Part shown: in pieces, positions 1 to 5,699 of the stretch
Numbering within the stretch: the first letter of the stretch is position 1
Layout: each line of letters starts with the position of its first letter
Assembly: GCA_002469805.1 (NCBI GenBank)
Contig: DKNW01000078.1
Location: forward strand, 1-5,699
Direction of reading: 5' to 3'
Length of the DNA stretch: 5,699 nucleotides
DNA from: Rhodobiaceae bacterium UBA7378
GTDB taxonomy: Bacteria; Pseudomonadota; Alphaproteobacteria; RS24
Notes under the pieces: generated by a model
Told to the model about the DNA's origin: nothing
Databases searched by the model: none
Seen by the model: the letters and a program-made list of their open reading frames with translations, nothing else
Translations under genes and position numbers: made by a program

Positions 1-932
1 GCGCCCATGCTCATGAACAAAAGCGATTTATAAATAATGTGCGCAAAGGCGTGTGCCACCGTGCCGTTTAGTGCCAGTTCGGTGCCGATGCCGATGCCGA
101 CGACCATGAAACCAAGCTGGTTGTTTAGCGAGAAGGCGAGCACCCGGCGCAGGTCATTTTCAATGACGGCAAAGAACACAGGGAAGAGTGTCATGACAAC
201 GCCGAACCAGATAAGCATATGCGTGCCAGCGAAACACAAAGCCAGCATGTAGATGGCAAGTTTGGTGGTGAAGGCGCTAAGCATAACCGTGCCGGTTACG
301 CTGGCCTCAGGATAAGCATCCTGCAACCAGCCATTGACGAAGGGAAATGCGGCTTTGATGGCAAACGCCAACAGCACCAGCCCACCGCCTAAGGTTTCGG
401 CTGACAGCGCGGTGATGGCAATGCCCTGGCCCGCGCCAACGAGCACCACGGCACCTGCCAGCAAAATGACGCCAGAGGTGACCTGTGTCACCAGATAACG
501 CATGGCGGCTGCAAAGCTGCGCGGATTGCGGCCTGCGAGAATAAGGAAGACGGACGTAAAGGCGGTCAGTTCCCAATAAACAAACAGGGTGATGAAGTCG
601 CCGGCAAACAAGGCAGCGATTGCGGCACCGGCATAAGCCAGGGCAGTAGTTGCCGTCATGCGCTCGTCTTCGTGCATGGCGTAGATAACATTTATCGCTG
701 CGGCGATATGGAATACCAGCGCAAATGGGCGCGTGATCGCTTCGGCGCGGATCAAAATAAGGTCGAAGCCCATCAAACTGGTGGTCAGATGCACACCTGG
801 TTCAATCAACCAGCAGTGATAAGCTGACAGGGCAATCAGCGTCAACATCCATACTTGGCGCAGAAAATGTGGTAATACCGGTACCAGCGCGGCACCGAGG
901 ATCATTATGAGGCCGGGCAATAGCTCAGGCAT
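1..932 (-). CDS. Third NuoL/M/N-like antiporter subunit (Na+/H+ antiporter subunit D family), 3' part outside window
   Basis: The reading frame is open from 932 to the window edge: 310 complete codons and no stop, so about a third of a normal ~480-500 residue family member (the C-terminal helices) is missing. It is a polytopic inner-membrane protein of the complex I NuoL/M/N and MrpD family, expected to carry protons or exchange them for a cation. Visible landmarks are Glu121 in the fifth-helix motif YWELTAF, Lys193 in the broken seventh helix, WLQDAYPEA at 202-210, Lys224 in SAFTTK, an ENDLRR loop at 258-263 and a His298-x3-Lys302 pair. The Glu and both Lys residues match its two upstream paralogues, but the position occupied by His in their PLHxW motif (Lys+7) is Asn200 here. 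ATG at 932 is preferred because AGGAGG lies 6 bases before it. The ATG at 938 directly abuts that site. The start overlaps the preceding gene by 8 bases. The family call is firm; which Mrp subunit it replaces is not settled. Confidence 0.9.
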   Translation of the reverse strand, partial: MPELLPGLIMILGAALVPVLPHFLRQVWMLTLIALSAYHCWLIEPGVHLTTSLMGFDLILIRAEAITRPFALVFHIAAAINVIYAMHEDERMTATTALAYAGAAIAALFAGDFITLFVYWELTAFTSVFLILAGRNPRSFAAAMRYLVTQVTSGVILLAGAVVLVGAGQGIAITALSAETLGGGLVLLAFAIKAAFPFVNGWLQDAYPEASVTGTVMLSAFTTKLAIYMLALCFAGTHMLIWFGVVMTLFPVFFAVIENDLRRVLAFSLNNQLGFMVVGIGIGTELALNGTVAHAFAHIIYKSLLFMSMG

Positions 933-1191
933 CGCCATCCTCCTGTATGTCATAATAATCAGGCGCGCGCATCACTAACTTGCGCAGAAGAACGCCGCCA
1001 GCTACGACGATCAAGAATGCCGCAAATCCATAGGCTGCGAAAAACATCGGGCGACCCTCGGTCTCGAAATACGCATGCCGGTGGATGATAAATTCCAGCA
1101 CACTCACCAGCGCGCAGGCGATAACCAAAACAGCGATGGCGCGTCGGGCGAGAGGGGTCATTTTATGGTCGGTCTTTTCACTATCCGACAT
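925..1191 (-). CDS. Uncharacterised 88-residue protein with two membrane helices, in the Mrp operon
   Basis: I do not recognise a named family. The product is 88 residues: a charged N-terminus (about 1-17), a hydrophobic helix at about 18-36, a loop with a charged/His patch (EFIIHRHAYFETEGR, about 33-47), a second hydrophobic helix at about 49-70, then a short tail with APDYYD and an acidic end. This predicts a small two-helix inner-membrane protein. Its start overlaps the stop of the preceding antiporter subunit as TAATG, and a GGAGG site sits 6 bases upstream. The same frame stays open back to an ATG at 1281, but that extension lies inside the conserved upstream gene and has no comparable ribosome site, so I reject it. 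Its position between two pump subunits with overlaps on both sides argues that it is a structural or assembly subunit of the same complex. The idea that it links subunits is inference only. Confidence 0.8.
   Translation of the reverse strand: MSDSEKTDHKMTPLARRAIAVLVIACALVSVLEFIIHRHAYFETEGRPMFFAAYGFAAFLIVVAGGVLLRKLVMRAPDYYDIQEDGDA
939..944 (-). promoter_or_regulatory. Ribosome binding site deciding the start of the third pump subunit
   Basis: AGGAGG lies 6 bases upstream of the ATG at 932 but directly touches the ATG at 938, so 932 is the likely start. The site is inside the last codons of the 88-residue gene, which suggests translational coupling. Confidence 0.75.
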
Positions 1192-2648
1192 TACATGCCT
1201 CCGAAATCTAAAACAAAGCCGTCGACGGCGAAAAACAGGGCCAGCGACATGATCGCGGTAATAACAAGCGGGATAACGCATGCCAGTGGTGCTTCGGCCA
1301 CTGCGCCGTCGCTATGCGGACCGGATTTGAAAAACCCGCGCAAAACAATCTCGCCCAAATAAACCAGATTTAACAGCGATGAGACGGCCAGCACGAAAAT
1401 AATCACGACATATTCCGATTGCATCGCGCCGCCCATCAGCATCAATTTTGACCAAGCGCCAGCTAAGGGCGGCACGCCGATAATTGACAAAGCCCCCAAT
1501 GCAAACGCCGAGAAGGTAACGGGCATGCGCCGCCCCAGCCCGTCCATGTCTCTTATATCGGAAAGGTGGTGGGCGACATAAATTGCGCCCGCACAGAAAA
1601 ACAATGTGATTTTGCCGGTAGCATGTGTCGCAATATGAAGTGCTGCGCCTGATGCCGCCAATGGCGAGGCAAGTGCCGCGCCCAGCACGATATATCCCAG
1701 CTGGCTGATGGTCGAATAAGCTAGCCGCGCTTTGAGGTTGGTTTTGCTGAGCGCTACAACCGATGCGGCGAGAATGGAGAAGGCTGCGACCCAAACGAGC
1801 CAGTCACTAGCATTTGTTGCTGCCAGAAAATCTATACCGAAAATATAGATGCTGATTTTTAGCATGGAGAACACGCCGGCTTTCACAACGGCAACAGCAT
1901 GCAGTAGTGCGCTAACCGGTGTTGGCGCGACCATGGCGGCGGGCAGCCAGCGGTGCAAGGGCATAAGCGCGGCTTTGCCAATGCCGAACGCAAATAAGCC
2001 CAAAAGCAATGGCACATAAGCTGGATCCATGCGCCCAGCTAAAATGCCGCCAGAAGCGAAATCTAGCGTGCCGCCCAAAGCCCAAACGCTGATGACACCG
2101 AAAAGCAAGAACACAACCGAGCTTGTAACCAGAATGCCCAGATAAATGCGCCCAGCTTTTTTGGCTTCGGGTGTGCCTTTATGCGTGACCAGCGGGTAGG
2201 TAGAAAATGTCAGTACTTCGTAGAAAACAAACAGCGTCAGCAAATTACCTGACAGCGCAATAGCCATCGCCGCGTGAATGGCAATGGCGTAGAAAAACAT
2301 GAAGCGCGTGTGGTTTTTTTCACCAGCACCGCGCAAATATCCGACTGTGTAGAGCGATGCCAGCGGCCATAGAGAACCCGCAACCAACGCAAACAACATA
2401 CCCAGAGGTTCCGGCGTGAAGGCGAGTGATAATGTCGGCGTCAACTGGATGAGCGTAACTGTCTCAAGCGCCGAAGCGGGGGTTGTATACAGCGCGTAGG
2501 CACACCAAGTTGTGACCAGCCCCAATATAACGGCTTGCCCGTCGCGCAGGTTTTCATGCCGCGCCAGCAATAGCGTGTTGCCCGCCGCCAGCAGGGGAAG
2601 GCCGAGAAGAAGATAGATGAGTGTGTCAGCTGTTATCATGGTTTCCAT
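1191..2648 (-). CDS. Second NuoL/M/N-like proton-conducting antiporter subunit (485 residues)
   Basis: This is a polytopic membrane protein of the complex I NuoL/M/N, hydrogenase-4 HyfB and MrpD family, at the usual length for a MrpD/NuoM-type subunit. The residues expected of the proton path are present: Glu144 in VFYEVLTF (fifth helix), Lys225 in GIGKAALMPLHRWLP with His232, then APTPVSALLHA at 241-251 with His250, Lys256 in VVKAG, His342-x3-Lys346 in the later broken helix, and Lys401 in AWSKLML. The Lys225-to-Lys256 spacing is 31 residues, identical to both paralogues in this operon. The ALMPLHRWLP and SALLHA signature is closer in style to NuoL/HyfB than to the MrpD upstream. It could supply the channel that in classical Mrp is the N-terminal half of MrpA, which is inference. 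ATG at 2648 overlaps the upstream TAA (TAATG), with AGGGA 8 bases before it; a later ATG at 2639 is a weaker alternative. Confidence 0.93.
   Translation of the reverse strand: METMITADTLIYLLLGLPLLAAGNTLLLARHENLRDGQAVILGLVTTWCAYALYTTPASALETVTLIQLTPTLSLAFTPEPLGMLFALVAGSLWPLASLYTVGYLRGAGEKNHTRFMFFYAIAIHAAMAIALSGNLLTLFVFYEVLTFSTYPLVTHKGTPEAKKAGRIYLGILVTSSVVFLLFGVISVWALGGTLDFASGGILAGRMDPAYVPLLLGLFAFGIGKAALMPLHRWLPAAMVAPTPVSALLHAVAVVKAGVFSMLKISIYIFGIDFLAATNASDWLVWVAAFSILAASVVALSKTNLKARLAYSTISQLGYIVLGAALASPLAASGAALHIATHATGKITLFFCAGAIYVAHHLSDIRDMDGLGRRMPVTFSAFALGALSIIGVPPLAGAWSKLMLMGGAMQSEYVVIIFVLAVSSLLNLVYLGEIVLRGFFKSGPHSDGAVAEAPLACVIPLVITAIMSLALFFAVDGFVLDFGGM
1198..1202 (-). promoter_or_regulatory. 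Ribosome binding site of the 88-residue protein gene
   Basis: GGAGG is 6 bases before the ATG at 1191, inside the end of the upstream pump gene. It fixes the short start and argues against the longer open frame beginning at 1281. Confidence 0.8.
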
Positions 2649-4144
2649 TACGGTGTTCCCTGCATGATATCAGCACCAAAGACATGGGCCGCACCAAAGG
2701 CCGCGTCAACCAACGGGCCGGCATAAACGCCAAAGCCGATTGTCGCAAGAACCAATATCCAGGCCGGCGCCCACTGGCTAAATGTTTCGGTAAGCTCCGG
2801 TGCGTCTGCGGGTCTGTCGGTCAGCCACGCATGTTCAACAATCTTCCAGACGTAAACCAGCGCCATAGCCGAACTCACAAAGGCCAGCCCCGCAACGGCC
2901 CACAACTCGCTATCGATAAGCGCGCGGATAAGATAGAGCTTGGAAATAAAGCCGGCAGTTAGCGGCACGCCGATAAGGGCCAATCCGCCCACTAGCACAG
3001 CTGTCATCGTCATCGGAATTTGGCGCCCCGCGCCCTTGATCGTGTGCAGGCTCACCTGCAATGTCTGTGCGGCAATCACACCCAGTGCCAAAAATAACGC
3101 GCCCTTCATCAGCGCGTGGTTGAATAGATGAATAAAGCTGGCCGCAATACCGGCACTTGTCATGATGCCAAGCCCGATTGCCATATAGCCCAGCTGGGCG
3201 ATGGATGATTGGGCAAACAGGCGCTTGAGGTCGGTTTCCACAATTGCGGCAAGCGTGCCGACGAAAGCACCCAGCAGACCCAACGTAATCAACACACTGC
3301 CAACCGCGTCTGCCATATTAGGGAACTCGAAGCCGAATACGCCGAACAAAATCCGTATCAGCACATACACTGATACTTTCGTTGCCGTTGCCGCCATTAG
3401 CGCTGTTACAGCAGATGGGGCGTGCGAATAAGCGGGCGCCAACCACAAATGAAGCGGGAAGAGAGCCATCTTCAAAAACAGTCCAAGTGCGATAAATGCC
3501 AGTGCGACATAGGCGGGCCGCAAGTTATCCAGCTCTGCCAGCCGGACACCTAGATCAGCAAGGTTGAGTGTGCCGGTCAGCATGTATAGGAGCCCAAGGC
3601 CGATAACATAAAACGTGGCGCCAACTGTGCCGAGGATGAGGTAGTTAAACGCAGCGGGTAGCGCGCGTCGGTCGCGGCCTGCACCCATAGCAACCAGTGC
3701 GTATCCCGATAGTGATGAGATTTCTAGAAACACGAAAATATTGAAGGCATCGCCCGTGGTCACCTGTCCCAGCATACCGGCCAGCGTTAACAGCCAAGCG
3801 GTGAAAAATAGCGGATGATCGCGTGCGTCAATTTCGGCAATCACAAGGTGGCGCGCTGCCAGCGTAGCGACAAAGCCGATACCGCTAATAACCGGCAGAA
3901 CAAACGCGCTAGCTCCGTCAATGACATAAACAATGCCAATGGGTGCCGGCCAGCCGCCAAGGTCATAGATGATCGGTGCACCAGTGCGCTGCACTTGTGC
4001 GAGCAGTACAAGCGAAATAACGAAAGCCAGCCCGCTGGCAACGAGCGCGATACCCCACGCCATGTGCCGACGCGTTAAAAGCGCCGCTATGGGCGCGGCA
4101 AGTAATGGAATAATGACCTGCAGGATGGGAAGGTGTTGCATCAT
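2648..4144 (-). CDS. mnhD: Monovalent cation/H+ antiporter subunit D (MnhD/MrpD)
   Basis: This is the 498-residue MrpD subunit, a NuoL/M/N-type polytopic inner-membrane protein that moves protons within the Mrp antiporter. Family landmarks are YVIDGASA at 73-80, TTGDAFNIFVFLE ending at Glu141 in the fifth helix, Lys225 in LFLKMALFPLHLWL with His232, YSHAPSAVTALMA at 239-251, Lys256 in ATATKVSVYV, ETDLKRLFAQSSIAQLGYM at 303-321, His343-x3-Lys347 and Lys402 in FISKLYL. Established work on the Bacillus Mrp system shows that the equivalent fifth-helix Glu and seventh-helix Lys are needed for antiport. The hydrophobic profile fits about 14 membrane helices. ATG at 4144 is chosen because GGAGG lies 7 bases upstream; it makes a 4-base ATGA overlap with mnhC. 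A second ATG follows immediately at 4141. Its place directly after B and C is the classical Mrp order. Confidence 0.96.
   Translation of the reverse strand: MMQHLPILQVIIPLLAAPIAALLTRRHMAWGIALVASGLAFVISLVLLAQVQRTGAPIIYDLGGWPAPIGIVYVIDGASAFVLPVISGIGFVATLAARHLVIAEIDARDHPLFFTAWLLTLAGMLGQVTTGDAFNIFVFLEISSLSGYALVAMGAGRDRRALPAAFNYLILGTVGATFYVIGLGLLYMLTGTLNLADLGVRLAELDNLRPAYVALAFIALGLFLKMALFPLHLWLAPAYSHAPSAVTALMAATATKVSVYVLIRILFGVFGFEFPNMADAVGSVLITLGLLGAFVGTLAAIVETDLKRLFAQSSIAQLGYMAIGLGIMTSAGIAASFIHLFNHALMKGALFLALGVIAAQTLQVSLHTIKGAGRQIPMTMTAVLVGGLALIGVPLTAGFISKLYLIRALIDSELWAVAGLAFVSSAMALVYVWKIVEHAWLTDRPADAPELTETFSQWAPAWILVLATIGFGVYAGPLVDAAFGAAHVFGADIMQGTP
2657..2661 (-). promoter_or_regulatory. Ribosome binding site of the second pump subunit
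   Basis: AGGGA is 8 bases before the ATG at 2648, within the last codons of mnhD. It supports the TAATG-overlapping start over the later ATG at 2639. Confidence 0.6.
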
Positions 4145-4539
4145 GTGTCAGCCTCCGCATCGGCGCGTTCGCGGGCGTCTTGATCGGCGTCGATAAGCGC
4201 GGCCACTTCGTCATCTTCGATTGTCCCGTATGCCTCATAGACCCGAATGATCAGCGCATAGCCGACAGCAGTGGTCGCAACGCCTACCACAATAGCCGTG
4301 AGAATAAGGACATGCGGCAGCGGGTTGGAATATACCGTGGCCGGATCGCCGGTCAGAATGGGGGCGGTGCCACCATCGATTTTACCCATGGAAATATACA
4401 GCATGAAAACAGAGGTCTGAAAAATGTTCAGCCCGACCATTTTTTTGATCATATTGCCGCGCGCAATAACGGCGTAAAAACCAAGCATCATCAAAATAAT
4501 GACGAGGTAATAATTCCACTGTGCAGCGATATCGCTCAT
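4141..4539 (-). CDS. mnhC: Cation:proton antiporter subunit C (MnhC/MrpC, NuoK-like)
   Basis: This is a 132-residue NuoK-family subunit with three membrane helices, at about 9-27, 33-52 and 75-99. It forms part of the core that joins the larger antiporter-like subunits. The diagnostic stretch is NPLPHVLILTAIVVGVATTA at 72-91, preceded by the GGTAPIL segment around 56-62, both typical of MrpC. The tail from about 106 onwards is strongly acidic (many Asp/Glu) and longer than I would expect for a minimal MrpC of ~110-115 residues. The frame can be read from a TTG at 4542, but ATG at 4539 is the better start: it overlaps the mnhB stop as TGATG and has a GGGGG purine site 6 bases upstream. The function follows from the family; the role of the acidic tail is unknown. 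Confidence 0.95.
   Translation of the reverse strand: MSDIAAQWNYYLVIILMMLGFYAVIARGNMIKKMVGLNIFQTSVFMLYISMGKIDGGTAPILTGDPATVYSNPLPHVLILTAIVVGVATTAVGYALIIRVYEAYGTIEDDEVAALIDADQDARERADAEADT
4152..4156 (-). promoter_or_regulatory. Ribosome binding site of mnhD
   Basis: GGAGG is 7 bases before the ATG at 4144 and 10 before the adjacent ATG at 4141, which favours the first of the two tandem start codons. Confidence 0.7.
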
Positions 4540-5045
4540 CAAGCACCCCCACGCGTTTTTGCGCTGGATTTGGAGCCAGGTTTGGAGGTAGTGGCCTCAA
4601 GCGCGGTGGTTTTGGCAACCAGCTCGATATGGGACGCGCGACCAGCAAAGGCGAAAAACAAGACGACCATAACCGCTGCAACCGTCAACCCAACGCCAAA
4701 CTCGACCAGCAAAATGCCCAAATGCTGGGCCGCTTTAGGGTCGGCTTCAAGCGCGAAGTAATCTAGATAATTGCCGCCTGCCAGCATCGACCATACGCCC
4801 GTGCCGCCATATAGCAGTACGCCGGCTGAAACGCCTATCAGATTATAGCGCAAGGGCCAGACTTGACGCGCCTGATGCAGGCCAAACACAACGGCGTTTA
4901 ACACAAAGGCAGCCGCCAATATAACACCCGCCTGAAAGCCGCCACCGGGGCCGTAATCACCATGAAATTGCACATACAGCGCGAACAGCATAATCGCAGG
5001 TATCAACACCTTGGCGACAACGCGTATGACGGGATCATCCTGCAT
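4539..5045 (-). CDS. mnhB: Na+/H+ antiporter subunit B (MnhB/MrpB)
   Basis: This is a 168-residue MrpB-type membrane subunit with four predicted helices, at about 8-27, 35-58, 68-88 and 111-135. The glycine-rich motif GPGGGFQAG at 32-40, just after LYVQFHGDY, is diagnostic of the MnhB domain. The last helix begins LVEFGVGLTV (113-122), with a membrane Glu115 also typical of the family. From about 139 the protein ends in a polar Lys/Ser/Thr/Ala-rich cytoplasmic-type tail of roughly 30 residues. The frame is open from an ATG at 5066, but that codon has no ribosome site. GGAG at 5055-5052 lies 6 bases before the ATG at 5045 and only 3 before the one at 5048, so 5045 is chosen, giving an 11-base overlap with the preceding gene. 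A start at 5066 would add seven residues without changing the call. Confidence 0.94.
   Translation of the reverse strand: MQDDPVIRVVAKVLIPAIMLFALYVQFHGDYGPGGGFQAGVILAAAFVLNAVVFGLHQARQVWPLRYNLIGVSAGVLLYGGTGVWSMLAGGNYLDYFALEADPKAAQHLGILLVEFGVGLTVAAVMVVLFFAFAGRASHIELVAKTTALEATTSKPGSKSSAKTRGGA
4546..4550 (-). promoter_or_regulatory. Ribosome binding site of mnhC
   Basis: A GGGGG run is 6 bases before the ATG at 4539, inside the end of mnhB. It is a non-standard purine site, but its spacing selects the ATG over the TTG at 4542. Confidence 0.55.
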
Positions 5046-5604
5046 CATCTTCTCCGTCTTCATCATGTCGGCGTCGCGGCGTACGCGTCCAGCCAGCCAG
5101 TATCAAAAGAACTGCAATTGCAGCAGTAAAGATAACTACGGTTTCACCCAGCGTATCGTAGCCGCGATAACTTGCGAGCACCGATGTGACGATATTCGGC
5201 ACGCCGATTTTCTTCTCGCTGCCGTAAATATAATCTGGCGCAACATGCTGGTGAACTGGTGCTTCGGCGTCGCCAAATTGCGGCAAGTCGCCGACCGCCA
5301 GCATTAATAGCATGCCGGTTGCAATCGCCATGATCGCAGGCAGGGGGGCTATGGCGTGGGGTTTTTCTTCGCGTGGCAAAAGCGTCAATGTCGCCAAGGC
5401 CAACACTGTTGAAATGCCTGCGCCAACCGCCGCTTCGGTGAAGGCAACATCAACGGCGTCCAGCACGACAAACTGTGCCGCCGCTGTCAGCGAGAAAGCG
5501 CCAGACAACATGACCAGCGCGAACAGGCGATGCACGCGCAAGGCCACAAAAGCAATAATCGAAAGCAGCACAATCAAAAATGCGTTAACGGCAAACATAT
5601 CCAT
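5035..5604 (-). CDS. DUF4040/MbhD-MbhE fusion, C-terminal MrpA-like antiporter subunit
   Basis: The 189-residue membrane protein has two joined modules. Residues about 1-80 are DUF4040/MbhD-like: three helices and the signature VDVAFTEAAVGAGISTV (51-67), with Asp52 and Glu57 inside the membrane region. Residues about 84-175 are MbhE-like: a helix at 86-104, a periplasmic-type loop, the signature VPNIVTSVLASYRGYDTLGE (135-154), and a last helix at 155-172. In Bacillus MrpA both modules form the C-terminal end of one large protein whose N-terminal ~500 residues are NuoL-like; here that part is absent and the gene starts cleanly. In archaeal membrane-bound hydrogenases the two modules are the separate genes mbhD and mbhE, so this is an intermediate arrangement. 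It ends in a short Arg then Asp/Glu tail. ATG at 5604 lies 2 bases after the upstream stop, with AAGG 10 bases before it, a rather wide spacing. It should form the connecting core with B and C. Confidence 0.92.
   Translation of the reverse strand: MDMFAVNAFLIVLLSIIAFVALRVHRLFALVMLSGAFSLTAAAQFVVLDAVDVAFTEAAVGAGISTVLALATLTLLPREEKPHAIAPLPAIMAIATGMLLMLAVGDLPQFGDAEAPVHQHVAPDYIYGSEKKIGVPNIVTSVLASYRGYDTLGETVVIFTAAIAVLLILAGWTRTPRRRHDEDGEDDAG
5052..5055 (-). promoter_or_regulatory. Ribosome binding site deciding the mnhB start
   Basis: GGAG is 6 bases before the ATG at 5045, too close to the ATG at 5048, and downstream of the ATG at 5066, which lacks any such site. Confidence 0.65.
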
Positions 5605-5606
5605 TA

Positions 5607-5699
5607 TTAGTCTGCCTTCTTTTTGGTGCTGGGTTTTTTTGTGCTTGTTTTCTTGGTTGGGGAAACAGGCTTTTTAGCCCCAGTCTTTGCAGCCCCAGT
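5607..5699 (-). CDS. 3' end of upstream operon gene, Lys-rich tail (probably MrpG-like subunit)
   Basis: Thirty codons in frame from the window edge to a TAA at 5609-5607, ending 2 bases before the next start. Only the tail is visible. It is made almost entirely of Thr, Lys, Ala, Gly, Pro and Ser, with two five-residue near-repeats (TGAAK/TGAKK, then STKKP/STKKK) and a final KAD. Nothing in it identifies a family. Assignment to MrpG rests only on the common alphaproteobacterial order E-F-G followed by DUF4040-B-C-D, with the low-complexity tail following a conserved membrane domain outside the window. The tight 2-base spacing supports membership of the same operon. That this is coding is well supported by the open frame, the junction and the codon-phased repeats; the identity is a guess. 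Confidence 0.7.
   Translation of the reverse strand, partial: TGAAKTGAKKPVSPTKKTSTKKPSTKKKAD
5616..5645 (-). repeat. Second 15-base tandem near-repeat in the same tail
   Basis: Two adjacent 15-base units beginning AGCAC on the minus strand encode STKKP and STKKK. They are more diverged at the end of the unit than the first pair. A run of seven A in the first unit is a possible slippage site. Confidence 0.5.
5670..5699 (-). repeat. 15-base tandem near-repeat in the Lys-rich tail
   Basis: Read on the minus strand, two adjacent 15-base units starting ACTGGGGCT differ at two bases and encode TGAAK then TGAKK. The unit length is a multiple of three and stays in the reading frame, so copy number could change without breaking the gene. 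More copies may lie beyond the window edge. Confidence 0.6.

Noticed and set aside
307..576. 89-codon minus-strand open frame near the left edge
   Set aside because: It is an out-of-frame shadow of the partial pump subunit, whose true frame runs open from 932 to the window edge and carries all the family motifs.
925..1281. Longer 118-codon version of the small membrane protein starting at 1281
   Set aside because: The extra 30 codons overlap the conserved end of the preceding pump gene in another frame, and the strong GGAGG is placed for the ATG at 1191.
1312..1794. 160-codon minus-strand open frame inside the second pump gene
   Set aside because: It is an alternate frame within a conserved gene; its Arg/Ser/Cys-rich translation is typical of frame-shifted membrane protein coding sequence.
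3815..4078. Plus-strand open frames opposite the start of mnhD
   Set aside because: They are antisense shadows with unrelated low-quality translations and no supporting start context.
4180..4761. 193-codon plus-strand open frame opposite mnhC and mnhB
   Set aside because: It lies wholly antisense to two genes with clear family motifs, its translation shows no recognisable domain or membrane pattern, and it has no operon partner on that strand.
5625..5650. T-rich run on the plus strand resembling a terminator tail
   Set aside because: It is the complement of AAA/AAG lysine codons in the upstream gene tail, with no GC-rich hairpin before it on either strand.

Overview
The window is a stretch of a single minus-strand operon encoding a multisubunit Mrp/Mnh-type monovalent cation:proton antiporter, a relative of the membrane arm of respiratory complex I. 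Every gene is read right to left, and essentially every base is coding. The largest gap between genes is 2 bases, and most junctions are stop/start overlaps with a Shine-Dalgarno sequence inside the preceding gene. I see no RNA gene, insertion sequence, CRISPR array, internal promoter or terminator. The protein style and gene order resemble alphaproteobacterial Mrp clusters. GC content looks only moderate by eye, and a marine or other sodium-exposed lifestyle is possible. The taxonomic assignment is an inference from recall, not a database result.

Layout in transcription order (high to low coordinates): (1) 5699-5607, the last 30 residues of an upstream gene with a lysine-rich repetitive tail, by position probably the MrpG-like subunit; (2) 5604-5035, a DUF4040/MbhD plus MbhE fusion, equivalent to the C-terminal part of MrpA; (3) 5045-4539, MnhB; (4) 4539-4141, MnhC, NuoK-like; (5) 4144-2648, MnhD, the first NuoL/M/N-like pump subunit; (6) 2648-1191, a second NuoL/M/N-like pump subunit; (7) 1191-925, an uncharacterised 88-residue protein with two membrane helices; (8) 932-1, a third NuoL/M/N-like pump subunit, cut off by the window edge after 310 residues.

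Together the genes should build an inner-membrane complex in which several antiporter-like subunits pass protons and exchange them for Na+ or another monovalent cation. The MbhD/E-B-C block would form the connecting core. The layout differs from textbook Mrp (one MrpA plus one MrpD) in two ways. MrpA is not present here as one large protein: its C-terminal module stands alone. There are also three separate NuoL/M/N-like subunits, and all three keep the buried Glu/Lys/Lys/His-x3-Lys set seen in working proton channels. A small membrane protein lies between the second and third. The most interesting points are this three-channel architecture and the small unknown protein. Whether soluble electron-transfer modules or MrpE/F/G subunits flank it cannot be seen from this window.
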